From NCBI GenBank assembly GCA_038501625.1, contig JAZAYU010000005.1, forward strand, positions 8,891,484-8,955,483: 64,000 nucleotides of DNA, written 5' to 3'. Positions within the stretch are counted from its first letter, which is position 1, and each line of letters begins with the position of its first letter. This DNA comes from Corbicula japonica. Its lineage: Eukaryota > Mollusca > Bivalvia > Venerida > Cyrenidae. The notes beneath the pieces were generated by a model that did not search any database, was not told the origin of the DNA, and saw nothing but the letters and a program-made list of their open reading frames with translations. Positions 1-9,960 of the stretch are shown here, piece by piece. The position numbers were made by a program, and so were the translations under genes.

Positions 1-486
1 AAAAAACATATTTAAAAACAACATATTTTAAACAGCAATAACGTTTAATAACTCCAGTAACTATATGTTTAAACATTTCATTATAACTATTCATAAACTA
101 TATTTTTATAGATATCAACAATCTATATATCAATTCTTTCTGAATTAAAATTTCACCTTGCATATATGCTCCAGTCATAACTCCTACAAATTTTACTATA
201 ACACTCAATTATCAATATTGAAAACTTTAAATCTTAATGCTCATTAAAAACCGTATGCTATTAAGTATTTAATATACCATACCAGCTTTATGTCATCACA
301 CAAAACTTTAAAATTCAACAAGAACTTTAGATCAACACTGGAAAACTTACAAATGCTCCCTTTTATAATATTTCACCTTTTAACTTTACACAGCTTAACA
401 GCCAAAGAAAATGGATTTCTCAATGATCACCACTCAATATTAAAAACTTTAAACCTTAATGCACTTGTTTCTATTTCAGGATTTCA
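1..486. other. AT-rich non-coding flank with an imperfect duplication
   Basis: I see no supported gene. A short phrase around CAATATTGAAAACTTTAAA occurs at 213-244 and again, slightly changed, at 435-467, 222 bases apart, which suggests an old local duplication. The sequence does not match the LTR at 7435, so the missing 3' LTR of the neighbouring retroelement is not here. Confidence 0.5.
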
Positions 487-1134
487 TTAGAAAAGCCTCA
501 AAGGAATCTCTAAAGATCGGAGCTGCCTGTTCAGCTCATCATCCTTACGAATCATCATAAGGCTGTGGATTTGTGCCTTTTCAGCGTCTGACGGCTCTTT
601 AGTGTTCGCCACTTCTTTAAGAACTTGGTATAGATAGAACCTGGATTTTGCAGATCCTTTTTCAGAATTCTCTCGCTTAACTTTGCCGGAACCTGGGAGA
701 GCTAGAAAATTATATTTGTCTAACAGGAAACTCCTAGAAAGAGTAGGACTCAAACTTCCCTGCTGGAGATACTCTATCTGGAAGGCTGTGTGCTCCCATG
801 CCATGTCTGATGACATCTTTTCCCAGTCTTGGGGTGGCCAAGTGAAGTCACACCCGTGGAGGTGAATATGAAAGGATGCTCCCTCTTTCCACTCTCTCCT
901 GCCCGGAGGAACCATTGGCATCGCTCCGGTTTTCAGCAGGTCGACCGCCTTTTCCTTGTACGTCAAGTTCTTAGAATTAGTAGGGGCAGCTGGTTCATTT
1001 GTTGTTTCTTGGGGTCTGTCGTTTGTTATCTTACTTTCAATACTTTCTGTCAGTTTATTAGAGTCCATCTCATCCTTTCTGGTGTTCTTCTGTGGGGTTT
1101 CTCCTGGTACTGTTGTGGGCACATTTTCTCTCAT
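487..1134 (-). CDS. C-terminal part of the zinc-finger/repeat ORF (frameshifted)
   Basis: A 215-codon ATG-started frame overlaps the preceding ORF by 65 bases in another phase. After a polar stretch of about 50 residues it holds a segment with PPGRREW, a tryptophan-rich FTWPPQDW, AWEHTAF and YNFLALPG, then a charged helix-rich tail ending at 487. The polar N-terminal stretch continues the acidic, threonine-rich composition of the upstream frame, which supports a single original protein with an indel near 1135. It could instead be a genuine second overlapping ORF expressed by frameshifting. The domain is not one I can name. The same-strand position behind gypsy pol suggests mobile-element origin, but no LTR is seen beyond it. 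Confidence 0.5.
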   Translation of the reverse strand: MRENVPTTVPGETPQKNTRKDEMDSNKLTESIESKITNDRPQETTNEPAAPTNSKNLTYKEKAVDLLKTGAMPMVPPGRREWKEGASFHIHLHGCDFTWPPQDWEKMSSDMAWEHTAFQIEYLQQGSLSPTLSRSFLLDKYNFLALPGSGKVKRENSEKGSAKSRFYLYQVLKEVANTKEPSDAEKAQIHSLMMIRKDDELNRQLRSLEIPLRLF

Positions 1135-2224
1135 TTTCCGTGATGTAAATAGTTATCTCCCCTTGAGTTGAGTCCTCTGGTTGTTTGTCGATCCTTGCGT
1201 GGGTAATATTTACTTCCTTCTTTGTCATCACTTCTGGGTCTTCATTGGTTACCTCTGCTTCTTGTTGTATCATTTCCTCTTGGTCTTTGGTGGTCATGTC
1301 CGGGGTTACTTTTACTGTCCTCTTTGTAATTTCTTCTGACTCTTTGTTGGTCATGTCTTTGGTTACATCTACTTCTTTCTGTGTTATTTCTTCTTGGTCT
1401 TTGGTGGTTAATTCATTTGTTACATTTACTATCCTCTTTGTTATTTCTTCTTGGCCTTTGGTTGTTATGTCATTTGGTTTATCATGCAGCTCTGTCACTG
1501 AATCTAGTTGCTGCTCAATCAGCTTCGTTGCCGTGAGAGTCTCCTCCTCATATGATGGCATATCCTCAACTACGTTTTCTTGATCTTCCTCACTGGATTC
1601 ACTTAATCTGCTGCAGTTAAACCTTACTCTTACACTTCCTTTCTTCTTACCAATTTCTTCACAGTTTTGAGTCACTTTTGTTAAGTCTTTGAAGATAGGT
1701 GTTTCTTTTTCATTCTTCTTGTCATCGCAAACTTTCTTGCTTGTTGTGGTTTCGTTTTTTGCTTTTCTTTTGACCGTTTTCTTTGACAAATCTAAGTTTG
1801 TGTCCACATTTTCATTCTTTTCATTCTTTTGTTTTTGCGCGGCAACACGCCAACCAGCCCTCCAATTGTCCCTCTTAACGAGTCCATCTTTGAGCCCTTC
1901 GATCATTTTCAGCACCAATCTTCTCGCCTCCACAGCAATTGGTGACCCCCAGGCTTCCGGTTCATGAATTCTCGCGTAGTCCTGAGGATATACTGCGAAG
2001 TAGAAACAGTTCCTTGCTGTAAGGAATGTTTTTGGTAGATTCCCAAGTTCCACAAAGTGCTGCTTTCCACAGTACACAGCCAGGTCGGAAACCCTTGTGA
2101 ATGTTTTCTTTTCCCCGCACCAGGGACATATCACGGTTTGTCGCCTGTGCTCCCTGGATACTAAATGTGCCACCAGGTCCGTGTTTGTTTGGAACGATTT
2201 TGGGCAAAGCCAACACTTCTCCAT
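1070..2224 (-). CDS. C2H2 zinc-finger ORF with 19-residue repeats, behind a gypsy pol (5' part)
   Basis: This frame starts at the first ATG (2224); the open frame begins nine bases earlier at a TTG. The N-terminus has a classical finger (C-x2-C-x12-H-x5-H, starting CWLC) followed directly by a second C-x2-C motif (CPWC) with a distal GKQH. A basic, lysine-rich stretch follows, then an acidic part, then a tandem repeat of 19-residue units (1139-1474). The frame stops at 1070 while another minus frame opens at 1134 and carries a compact, globular-looking region. The two therefore look like one protein split by a small frameshift. It lies about 220 bases downstream of the gypsy integrase on the same strand, so it may be an accessory ORF of that element or a host gene hit by it. 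I do not recognise the family, and the function is unknown. Confidence 0.55.
   Translation of the reverse strand: MEKCWLCPKSFQTNTDLVAHLVSREHRRQTVICPWCGEKKTFTRVSDLAVYCGKQHFVELGNLPKTFLTARNCFYFAVYPQDYARIHEPEAWGSPIAVEARRLVLKMIEGLKDGLVKRDNWRAGWRVAAQKQKNEKNENVDTNLDLSKKTVKRKAKNETTTSKKVCDDKKNEKETPIFKDLTKVTQNCEEIGKKKGSVRVRFNCSRLSESSEEDQENVVEDMPSYEEETLTATKLIEQQLDSVTELHDKPNDITTKGQEEITKRIVNVTNELTTKDQEEITQKEVDVTKDMTNKESEEITKRTVKVTPDMTTKDQEEMIQQEAEVTNEDPEVMTKKEVNITHARIDKQPEDSTQGEITIYITENERKCAHNSTRRNPTEEHQKG
1139..1474 (-). repeat. Coding minisatellite, 57-bp unit (19 residues), four full plus degraded units
   Basis: Four successive 19-residue units share the pattern x-D/E-x-T-T-K-x-Q-E-E-I-T-x-x-x-V-x-V-T. 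A 15-residue and a 21-residue degraded unit follow. Unit length stays a multiple of three, so the reading frame is kept. The units are rich in Thr, Glu and Lys. Confidence 0.8.
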
Positions 2225-2307
2225 CTCGATCAAGTCTGAAATTACACAATTGAGTTCTATTGTTTAGGATATCAACAAAATATATGCAGTGCTTCTGGCT
2301 TGTCTGA

Positions 2308-2434
2308 ACATCTGCATGTGTGTGTGCAGATGGGTGTATGAGGGCGCAAGTGTGGGTGTGTGCATATAAAGGTGTGTGTGTGTGTGCGTGTTCAGGTGTG
2401 TGAGTGCGTGCGAGTGTATGTGTGGGTGGATGCA
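2308..2434. repeat. GT-rich microsatellite between pol and the downstream ORF
   Basis: An interrupted (GT)n/(GTGC)n tract. It separates the end of the gypsy integrase (stop at 2442-2444) from the zinc-finger ORF that starts at 2224. Confidence 0.8.
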
Positions 2435-2441
2435 TTTATTT

Positions 2442-4488
2442 TTATTTGGGATCATCGGATTTAATGCCATCAACATCGTTTGCAGCAAGTTCTCGTCTTA
2501 TCCACATCGGAACGTTAGTGCCCGTGTACGGCCACAGCCGGTCAATATGATATGCTTTCGGTCTCTGGTTTCTCGAAGTTTTGACTAGGCATATTAGATC
2601 ATCTATTACTCCCGTTACAAGATACGGACCCTTCCATTTTTGTATTAATTTGCTACAGACGCCCCTTTTTCTAGTTGGATTATGAAGCCATACTAACTGT
2701 CCTTTTTTGTATTTCTTGAGTTTTGCTTTTGTATCCTAATGCTTCTTTTGATAAATTGCGCTTTGCCAATAATTTCTCTCGCGGTCTCGTGCACCTGTTT
2801 GGTGAGAATTTTGTTGTGCTCTGAGGTGTACTACGATATGCTAATGTAACAAGCGGCAGAAACTTATCCCATTCAGATTGATTATTTTGACAGTACGATG
2901 AAAGCATTGAAATCAAAGTTCGGTTATATCGTTCAACGAACCCATTGGCTTGATGGTGCATGCTAGTTGTGTGTGTCTTCTCTATATCTAACATCTTACA
3001 CATTTCAGACAACAAACGCGACTCAAAATTCCGACCCTGATCAGTGTACAGCTGCAACGGAGTACCGAACCTACAAACGAAATTATTGACAAATGATTCG
3101 GCAACAGTCTTGGCCTCTTGATCAGGCATAGCGACATATTCGGTCCACTTGGTAAAAAGATCAGATATTACTAGCACGTACTTATTACCTCTGTTTGTTA
3201 ATGGGAGCGGTCCCAGAATATCCATAGCAACTCTTTCCATTGGTTCGCCAACAATATACTGCCCAAGAGGAGCTTTGTTCTTAGACTTACTTATGTTTTT
3301 AGCTGTGCATATGTCGCAATTTTTGCAATATGACTTGACACTGTCCGTCATGCCAGGCCAGTAAAAGGAATTTTGAACACGTTCTAATGTCTTGTCATAA
3401 CCCAGATGCCCCGCGGTCGGTATGTTATGGTGATAATATTTCTGTTTACACTTTGGCACTACTAACTGCCATTTTATTTCATTAGACACATCAACAAATT
3501 TACGATACAAAAGACCACCCTTAATTGTCAAACTATCCCACTGTCTCCACAGTGTCTTCAAAACTGATCTTCCTGGTGAAACATCTGACCAGTTTGGTCG
3601 CTCAGCATCTGACAATTTTGCTGTATGTATTGGTCCGATATCTTGGTCTCGCAGCTGATCGTTTTTTATATCAACATTCTCCCAACCGTCAAGGACTACT
3701 TGATGCTGTGACATATTATTTTCAATGTCCTTTCGAGCATCACCTCGGGTTGTTGCGCGAACTGATTCATCTGTGACTTCAATTATCTCAGCTGTTTCAA
3801 TTTCACATTTTTCGATTTGATTAGCATTTTCTATTTCTTGTTGATGCTTGCATACGTTGCATGGTAGTCTTGACAGGGCATCAGCATTCCTGTGAGATTT
3901 CCCAGCTCGATGCACAATGACCAGGTTGTACGTATTCAGCTCCTGTAACCATCTTGCTACCTGTCCTGTTGGTGTTTTCAAGTTCCTCATCCAACTTACT
4001 GCGGCATTGTCGGTTCTTAGCAGTACTTCTTGTCCATAAAGATACGAATGGAAATTTTTAAGCGCCATGATGACAGCGAGCATCACTTTCCTGGTGACGC
4101 AGTATGACTGCTCATGCTTATTTAATACTTTACTCATATATGAAATGACGCGCTCCATACCATCTTGCTCTTGAGAAAGAACTGCTCCCACAGCTTTGTC
4201 ACTGGCATCAGTATCGAGGATGAATTTGTGTCCGGGCAATGGATAGGCCAAGATCGGAGCAGTGGTTAGAGCCTCCTTTAATCTTTCAAATGATGCTTGA
4301 CATTCTATTGACCAATTGAATTTTGCATACTTTTCACATATTTTGTGTAAAGGTCGTGCTATATCAGCAAAACCTTGAACAAACCGCCTGTAATAAGATG
4401 CTAGTCCGAGAAAACTTCGCACTTGTTTTGCACTAGTGTGCACGGGCCAGTTTTTGGCGACTTCAATCTTCCTTTCATCGGTGCGCAC
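2442..4488 (-). pseudogene. gypsy pol: RT end, RNase H and integrase (frameshifted)
   Basis: The main frame runs 4488-2680. It opens with the RT connection region (FLGLASYYRRF), then RNase H (catalytic Asp in DTDASDKAVGA, later RTDNAA and NADALSR). The integrase zinc domain follows (HHNIPTAGHLGY, then paired cysteines in CKNCDIC), then the catalytic core with Asp in MDILGPLP, Asp in YTDQG and Glu in GFVERYN. Near 2730 the frame shifts, and the adjacent frame continues to a stop at 2442 with a GPY-type C-terminal module (WKGPYLVTGV, then IDRLWPY). I see no chromodomain. Both RNase H and the DDE triad look intact at residue level, so the frameshifts are the damage. Confidence 0.9.
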
Positions 4489-5130
4489 TCCTTCCTCCGA
4501 GATGGTGTGACCTAGAAATGAGACAGATTTTTGGAAAAAAAAAGCATTTGGAGGTCTTGAGCTTTAGGTTTGCATCTCGAAGACGCTGGAATACATTCTC
4601 TAGGCGCGTTAAGCATTTTTCCACTGATCGACCCGGTGTTATTATGTCATCCATATACAACAGCGATTCGACCCATTGTATGCCTCTAAGTACATCCTCC
4701 ATGAGGCGCTGGAAGCTAGACGGCGAGTTGACCAGACCAAACGGCATTTTCTTGAAATGATAGAGGCCTCCTATAGTAGAAAAAGCTGTTTTGAACTTGT
4801 CTTCAGGATCCATGGCAACCTGCCAGAAACCTGAACAGAGGTCCATGCAGTTAAGCCACTTTGCACCTGCAAGAGCATCAAGACACTCATCAACACGAGG
4901 TATTGGGTAAGCATCTTTCACAGTTACCTCATTTAGCTTGCGATAGTCGACACAGAACCTAGTCGAGCCATCCTTTTTGGTAACCAGAACAATGGGGGAT
5001 GACCAGGGGCTGTTTGATGGTTCGATCACGTCTTTTGCAAGCATCCGCTCGACCTCTTCTTTTTCACTTTGACGTTTGGTAAATGGTTGTCTCCTAACTG
5101 GTTGCCTTATCGGCTGAGCATTGCCAGTGT
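4475..5130 (-). pseudogene. gypsy pol: reverse transcriptase core
   Basis: The frame includes IEPSNSPWSSPIVLVTKKDG, FCVDYRKLN, the MPFGLVNSPSSFQ motif and the YMDD catalytic box. It is entered by a frameshift from the protease frame near 5160. It leaves frame at a run of nine T on the plus strand around 4540, where the sequence passes to the downstream RNase H frame. A homopolymer indel is a plausible true mutation but could also be an assembly error. The overall order is typical for a Mag/CsRn1/Mdg-like gypsy lineage, but I cannot assign the clade. Confidence 0.88.
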
Positions 5131-6191
5131 TTATTTTGTGGGTGACACGATCTGTACAACCAAAGTCATATGTTTAGGTAACAAAATATATTCATATTTC
5201 TTTAGGAGTAAGGCGAGGCTTTGTATTTGATTTGGATCTAAATTAGCTGAACTTCTGTCAAGGAGCTCCTGTAAGTGTTCAGGTAGGTGTTGAACTTGTT
5301 CCTGATTTGCAATATTTTCATTAGTTGGTTTAATGTTAGCGCAATAGTGTCCTTTATCTTCAGTATCTTCATATGACGACTTGCATTTACCAAGGTGAGT
5401 ACCCGGATGTAAAATTAGAGGCACATCTCCCGTGTGCAGAATGCTTACCCCAACATCATCATCTCTAGGGTCCACGATACCCTCAATGATGTTCATAGGC
5501 CTTTCTGAACTGTCCGTGACGATATCATTTTCAACGTAGCCTGATTCTGCCAAATATTCGCCTCCTGGGATTGATACTTTCACAAATTTAAAGGACTTTG
5601 GAGGGAGCTCAACTCTTTCCCTCACAGTGATCCTACAAATTCTCTCTGCTTCACCACTTGTAAAGCACTCAATGCACTCACCAGTTCGTAATTTTAACTT
5701 CAAAGTATCCATGTCCCAGCAACGAACATGCTGCAGAATAAAATCTTGACCGATGATACCGTCCACGTCAATGTCACACACTGTAATTGGGTGTTTAACG
5801 TTTACTTTACCAAATTTAATTTCAAATTCACTGCGTCCAAAAACATGAATGTTAGACCCATTTACACTTTTTATATTTAGTTTCCTATCTTCAAGCAGTT
5901 TGTTATCTAGACGATCAAATGTTTTCTTTGATACTAATGTCGCGGTGCTGCCACTGTCAATCAAGAATTGCACGGATTTACCATTTATTTCACCATTAAT
6001 ATAAAGACCATTATCAAACATTGTTCCATTATTTCCTACTTGACCGATTCTTGTAGAACCAAAAGTTTGTGCTGAGGTTTGATGTTCTGTTGCTTGTTCA
6101 GACGTTTCATATTGGATGGTGTGATTAGGTTTTTCAAAAGTGTCCTGATATTCCAAAGGTCTAACATTGTTCTCATTCGTCCGCTCTCGAC
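5131..6191 (-). pseudogene. gypsy aspartic protease region
   Basis: The open frame has no early ATG and continues upstream past its nominal start, overlapping the end of gag by a few codons in another phase. That is the usual gag/pol frameshift arrangement. The active site is FLIDSGSTATLV, followed by a hydrophobic flap-like region and DVDGIIGQDF, matching a retropepsin fold. The C-terminal half is a linker to RT. The frame ends at 5131, where a one-base shift leads into the RT frame. Confidence 0.85.
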
Positions 6192-7175
6192 CTACAGAGA
6201 GGACGCAGCTCCGTTTCCCGACTTCTTGTTGGCATGTGATCTTTCTTGATTTTCACCCCCGTTTGTGATCCTATGTGGGCAATTCCTTATTAGATGATCT
6301 GGTGACTGACAAAGGAAGCATGCTCTTTGTCCGTTTTGTTGTCTTGGTTTCTGTCCCTTTTCAATCCTGTCAAGCCTGCTTTGAATTTCTTTCAGGGTTT
6401 TATGAATCTCGTCATCATGTGAATGTCTGTCGGTGCTTCCCACTTGCTCAAAACCGCATGCCCTATAATCGTCGCATGTTTGCCTTACAATGTCCCGACG
6501 CTTGCCGTTAGTTGGACCATCCCCTAGTAATTCCTCATATCGCTCCACAACTTCAACGGCTTCCATTACTGTTTTGCAGTCTCTATCTATCACCCTACAA
6601 CGCATTTCGACTGAAAGGGCTATATAAAATTGTTGGAGTGCCAGAATCTCTTGGGCTTCTGGTTCCAAGTTACTGTAGGCTTTTCTTGCCAAGAGACGTA
6701 GATCGTCGCCGAAATTCGCTATGGATTCACCATATAACTTACTGCGTGACTGAAACTTTGAAAGCCATCTAGCTTGCTGGCGAGCACTCCCAAATCTCTG
6801 TTCGAGAGACATAGTAAGACGCTCTTAACTGCATTTATCGGCGGAGGCTAGGCTGGTATAAAACGCCCGTGCCTGACCTTTCAGGCTCGCGGCCAGTGTG
6901 AGTAACATCTCTTTGTCAGTCCATTGCCCTAATTCAGCGCAGTCCTCAAACTGAGAGAGGTACTGCTCCCAGTCCTCGTCACCAGTGTACGAGTCGGGCT
7001 TAATAACTATTGACGGCCTTGGCGGCCCATAACAACATCGTCTATGTCTTTTGTTTAAATCGTCATGTTCTCTGTCTTCAGAGAGACCTCTAACATTGCG
7101 GCGAGAGGATTCTACAGGCTCCCGACGGTCGCCGTGTCCTATGTGAAATTCAATTTCTGGATCTGTGTTATCCAT
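6192..7175 (-). pseudogene. gypsy gag with CCHC zinc knuckle, in-frame stop
   Basis: ATG at 7175. The first 116 codons end in a TAA at 6825-6827, and the same frame continues to 6192, so this is a nonsense mutation and not an ORF boundary. The capsid-like part includes WEQYLSQFEDCAELGQW and LTLAASLKGQARAFY, matching retrotransposon gag. A C-terminal knuckle (C-x2-C-x4-H-x4-C, starting CFLC) is the nucleic-acid-binding domain. With the stop, only an N-terminal fragment would be made. Confidence 0.88.
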
Positions 7176-7414
7176 ACATACTTACGCCTCTGATTAAATA
7201 AATAATGCTAGGCCTAAACCTGTCCTGCAGGGAGCTTCCCGTGGCCGTAAATAAAATAAAAAGAGTTCTTTACTTTTATAAGTTTATTACAAGATATCTT
7301 GTTTTACCGATTCTGAACCGTCCAATTTAACCCTAAATTGAAGATTTCTTCACAATGTCCGTTGCACGTATGTTATTTTGTTGTTGTTATTGTTTTCGGC
7401 GATTACAGATGAAG

Positions 7415-7432
7415 ATCCCACTTCTGACACCA
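7415..7432 (-). promoter_or_regulatory. tRNA-Leu primer-binding site of the gypsy element
   Basis: On the minus strand the 18 bases read TGGTGTCAGAAGTGGGAT. This is the complement of the 3' end plus CCA of a eukaryotic tRNA-Leu. It sits two bases inside the LTR edge and before gag, as expected for minus-strand priming. Confidence 0.85.
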
Positions 7433-7434
7433 AT

Positions 7435-8309
7435 TGTTAGGAAATGGCCAATGGGTAGGTCTATGGTGAACAACGGACTTATAGGTGAAGCACAACGGTC
7501 TTTTAGGCGAAACGGATTATCTAAACGAAACGGAAAAATTACAACAAGTCTCTTGTAAATTAACACAATTATGATTTAATAAGTATGCTTTATGCATTTA
7601 AGAACAAATACGGATAAACAGCAAAGGGCTCAAATAGATATTCTATTATTAAATTGGTATTAAATTATTCTGTAGGTTTCTGTTTGTTTTTATTGTGTTT
7701 AAATATACCATTTTTCATATGCTGAAATGGGTGGGGTTGTGTATGTTCGACAAGCCAGATAAATAAATCAGTTCCAAGCAGTAGATGAAATGTCAATAAT
7801 TATTAAGGTCACTCAATAGTTAATAAACAGCGGAATTGTAAGTCTAATTTGATTATGGAGTTCGACGGAAAATTGAATACAGCGGGTTTTTACAAGTCTA
7901 CACTACTGTTACTGTCCAGCGGAATTTCAAATCAGCGGATTTCAACACCGAAACAAATAATCTCTATTTTATAATAAACAGCGGAATTCACCTTCCAATA
8001 ATAATATTTACCAGCGGATTTTACTCTAGAAGTGTTTCCAGACAAATGAAGAACAGTTCCGCTCAGCCGATGGGAAGCTGACCAAATGATGTGCTGTCTC
8101 AGCTTTTATAGAAAACGCGCAATAATCTACAGCGGGTGAAATCTATGTCCAGCGGAACTACCAAATAAGGCATTAACCAATAGAAATTCCCAACGGAACC
8201 GCTGACCAATCAGAAACGTCGCAATTCCAAGAACGCACTGTCACAATTCGCCGTTGGAGAAAGTAACGCCGCTGGCAATCCGCTGTCCGTAGTTTGCTTA
8301 AACACTACA
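7435..8309 (-). repeat. 5' LTR of the gypsy element
   Basis: The inner edge is set by the primer-binding site at 7415-7432 and begins TGTTAGG on the plus strand. The first convincing outer edge is ...ACTACA at 8309, giving TGT...ACA ends and 875 bases. A TATAAAAGC on the minus strand (8102-8110) suits the LTR promoter. The CAGCGG motif array that fills the LTR continues to about 8462, so the true outer end may be near 8500. Confidence 0.65.
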
Positions 8310-8462
8310 AATTATCAGAGTTAAAGAAACACAGTTCCTATTTCAGTATACAATATGTGTTCAGTTGGTACTTAGGTTATATAAAGGCATTGCGTTTCTT
8401 TTCTGCCGTTTGGTTGAATTGGACAACTCATTACCGCTGTAGACCCGCTGAGAATTCCGCTG
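7828..8462. repeat. Array of CAGCGG hexamers in the LTR
   Basis: CAGCGG or its complement occurs at 7828, 7880, 7917, 7933, 7979, 8012, 8130, 8150, 8199, 8269, 8280, 8434, 8445 and 8457. Many are extended to CAGCGGAATT or CAGCGGATT. About 0.3 would be expected by chance in this length, fewer in AT-rich DNA. Confidence 0.85.
8102..8110 (-). promoter_or_regulatory. TATA box of the LTR promoter
   Basis: TATAAAAGC on the minus strand lies inside the LTR, about 670 bases from the inner edge, in the orientation of gag-pol. The position suits a U3/R boundary just below it. Confidence 0.5.
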
Positions 8463-8799
8463 ATGAAATTTGACATAAAAAGTTTTAGCATCTATTGTTA
8501 GACAAATAGTTATGGCAGACTAGGACAGCGAACAGCGATCTCTCAATAAATGGATGACACAAGAAACTAATTTTACTGGATGAGCTTTAGGTGAGAATAA
8601 TCAACTGTTCCACGTTTTCGCGACCCAAACGAGCAGACGAAATCCAGTAAACATGTTAGCTGCTGATCACTGTCTCGCATTAGACGGACTATAAATACTG
8701 TTATTTATATTATTTAGTTGTTGATTACCCGAAACGAAAGGTCTGATACGAAAAATGCAGGATGAACTTGTCCATATAACAATATGAAACATGCATAAA

Positions 8800-9060
8800 T
8801 TAGGAAAAGCAGTACTTAAAAAGCACAGGGTTCCTACATAGCTAAAGAAAAGAGTAAAAAGAGAGCCTAAGTAATTACCACCTTTGAACGGTCATTGGCA
8901 AACAATTTGCCCCTTAATGGGGGGGGGGGGTTAAACCAGGCCTTAAGGTGCAGTATACTTTTTGTATTGGTGATTAACTCGGCAATGTTGCATGCAAAAG
9001 AACACAAACATATATTATTCATAAGAAGCTTATAGCAATGTCAAGCAAAAAGTTAGACAC
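8800..9060 (-). repeat. Relic of the Penelope-like element 3' tail
   Basis: On the minus strand it matches 13310-13700: the GCAATGCTATAAGCTTCTTA-like start, a TGCATGCAACATTG segment, then the TTTAACCCCC and GCCAATGACCG blocks. It is degraded but clear in order. Confidence 0.6.
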
Positions 9061-9149
9061 TCTATGACACCAACCCATCAAAAAAAAGTTTCAGTTAAAA
9101 ACAGGATATGATGTTAATACAGCTTTGTTGTTACTAATTTTTACATGAA

Positions 9150-9430
9150 ATATATACATATATGCATATCAGGAATAGAAGCACACAGAAAACGCAGCCT
9201 CCCCACACAGCCAAAGAGTAGAGAAGACGACAAGAGAGCATGGGTTGGTAAAATAAAATTATCAATTTCAAATTAGACACCACAAACAATTAAATAAATA
9301 AGAGCCCTAGAACGGTGAGTGGACGGTGAGTGGCAAAACTATTTCCACACGGGGTTTAAACTAGGTTCTACGGTGCACTAACCACAAACTTTCCCCCAAC
9401 AGGTTCTTAAGGCAAAACCAAGCAGGTTTT
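9150..9430 (-). repeat. Second relic of the Penelope-like 3' tail
   Basis: Blocks shared with 13440-13690 occur in the same order on the minus strand: the GGTTTAAAC region, the GAACGGTGAGTGGCAAA block, CACCACAAACAATTA, GCCTCCCCACACAG and ATATGCATATCAGGAAT. Confidence 0.65.
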
Positions 9431-9910
9431 ACAGTGATTAGTTTTAGATGTGCATTGCGATCATGATACATATTTAAATTGTGAATTGGCCCCGGGCTAG
9501 TGGAGATAAGGGCTGTAAGAATTATAATATATTACACGAATTTTGATAAGTGCCACTTTTGTTGTCTGTAATAATTATCGTTTAAGTTTACATTCAAAAC
9601 GATTTACGATGCACTGAGATTTGTTTATATTGTTTATTTGATAAAACTGACGAATTATAAATTTAAAATGAATAATTGAATTGATATATGAGTGTAAAAG
9701 TATCTTAGCGGGAAAATTGAGAGTAAAAAAGTGGCCCTTATCTAATTTCGAGTAATATAATATAATATTCCTTCTTTTAAACTCACCTGAAACGACAAGC
9801 AAAATATGCCCAATGTACAGGCGGTATTCAGAAAACACAGGCGACGAACAAAAAGGAAGTGTAAAGAGAACTCTAAAAGTTACCAAACATTGACAGATAT
9901 GACAATGTTG

Positions 9911-9960
9911 CAGGTTCGGTTTGAACAGTTCGGTTTGTTGCAGGTTCGGTTTGTTCATGA
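9911..9960. repeat. Short tandem repeat containing CAGGTTCGGTTTG
   Basis: A unit of about 30 bases containing GTTGCAGGTTCGGTTTG is repeated, with an inner GAACAGTTCGGTTTG variant. The same GTTGCAGGTTCGGT phrase recurs once at 52617. Confidence 0.6.

Larger units (their letters stand above)
2442..8309 (-). mobile_element. Ty3/gypsy (Metaviridae-type) LTR retrotransposon, decayed, one LTR seen
   Basis: In minus-strand order the element has an LTR, a tRNA-Leu primer-binding site, gag with a CCHC knuckle, an aspartic protease with DSG, RT with YMDD, RNase H and a DDE integrase. Integrase after RNase H is the Ty3/gypsy order. One in-frame stop in gag and frameshifts near 5160, 4520 and 2730 make it non-autonomous. 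A second LTR is not recognisable between 2442 and position 1, so the 3' end is lost, beyond the window, or replaced by the neighbouring zinc-finger ORF. The outer end of the LTR is uncertain and could reach about 8500. Confidence 0.9.

Noticed and set aside
1185..1583. A 132-residue plus-strand ORF rich in Ser and Val
   Set aside because: It is the antisense shadow of the 19-residue repeat on the minus strand; the repeat keeps several frames open.
2264..2488. His/Thr-rich ORFs around the GT tract
   Set aside because: They are translations of a microsatellite (THTHTH-type) and have no other support.
9575..9958. A 127-residue minus-strand ORF
   Set aside because: It covers a short tandem repeat at one end, has no recognisable motif and shows no splice or start context.
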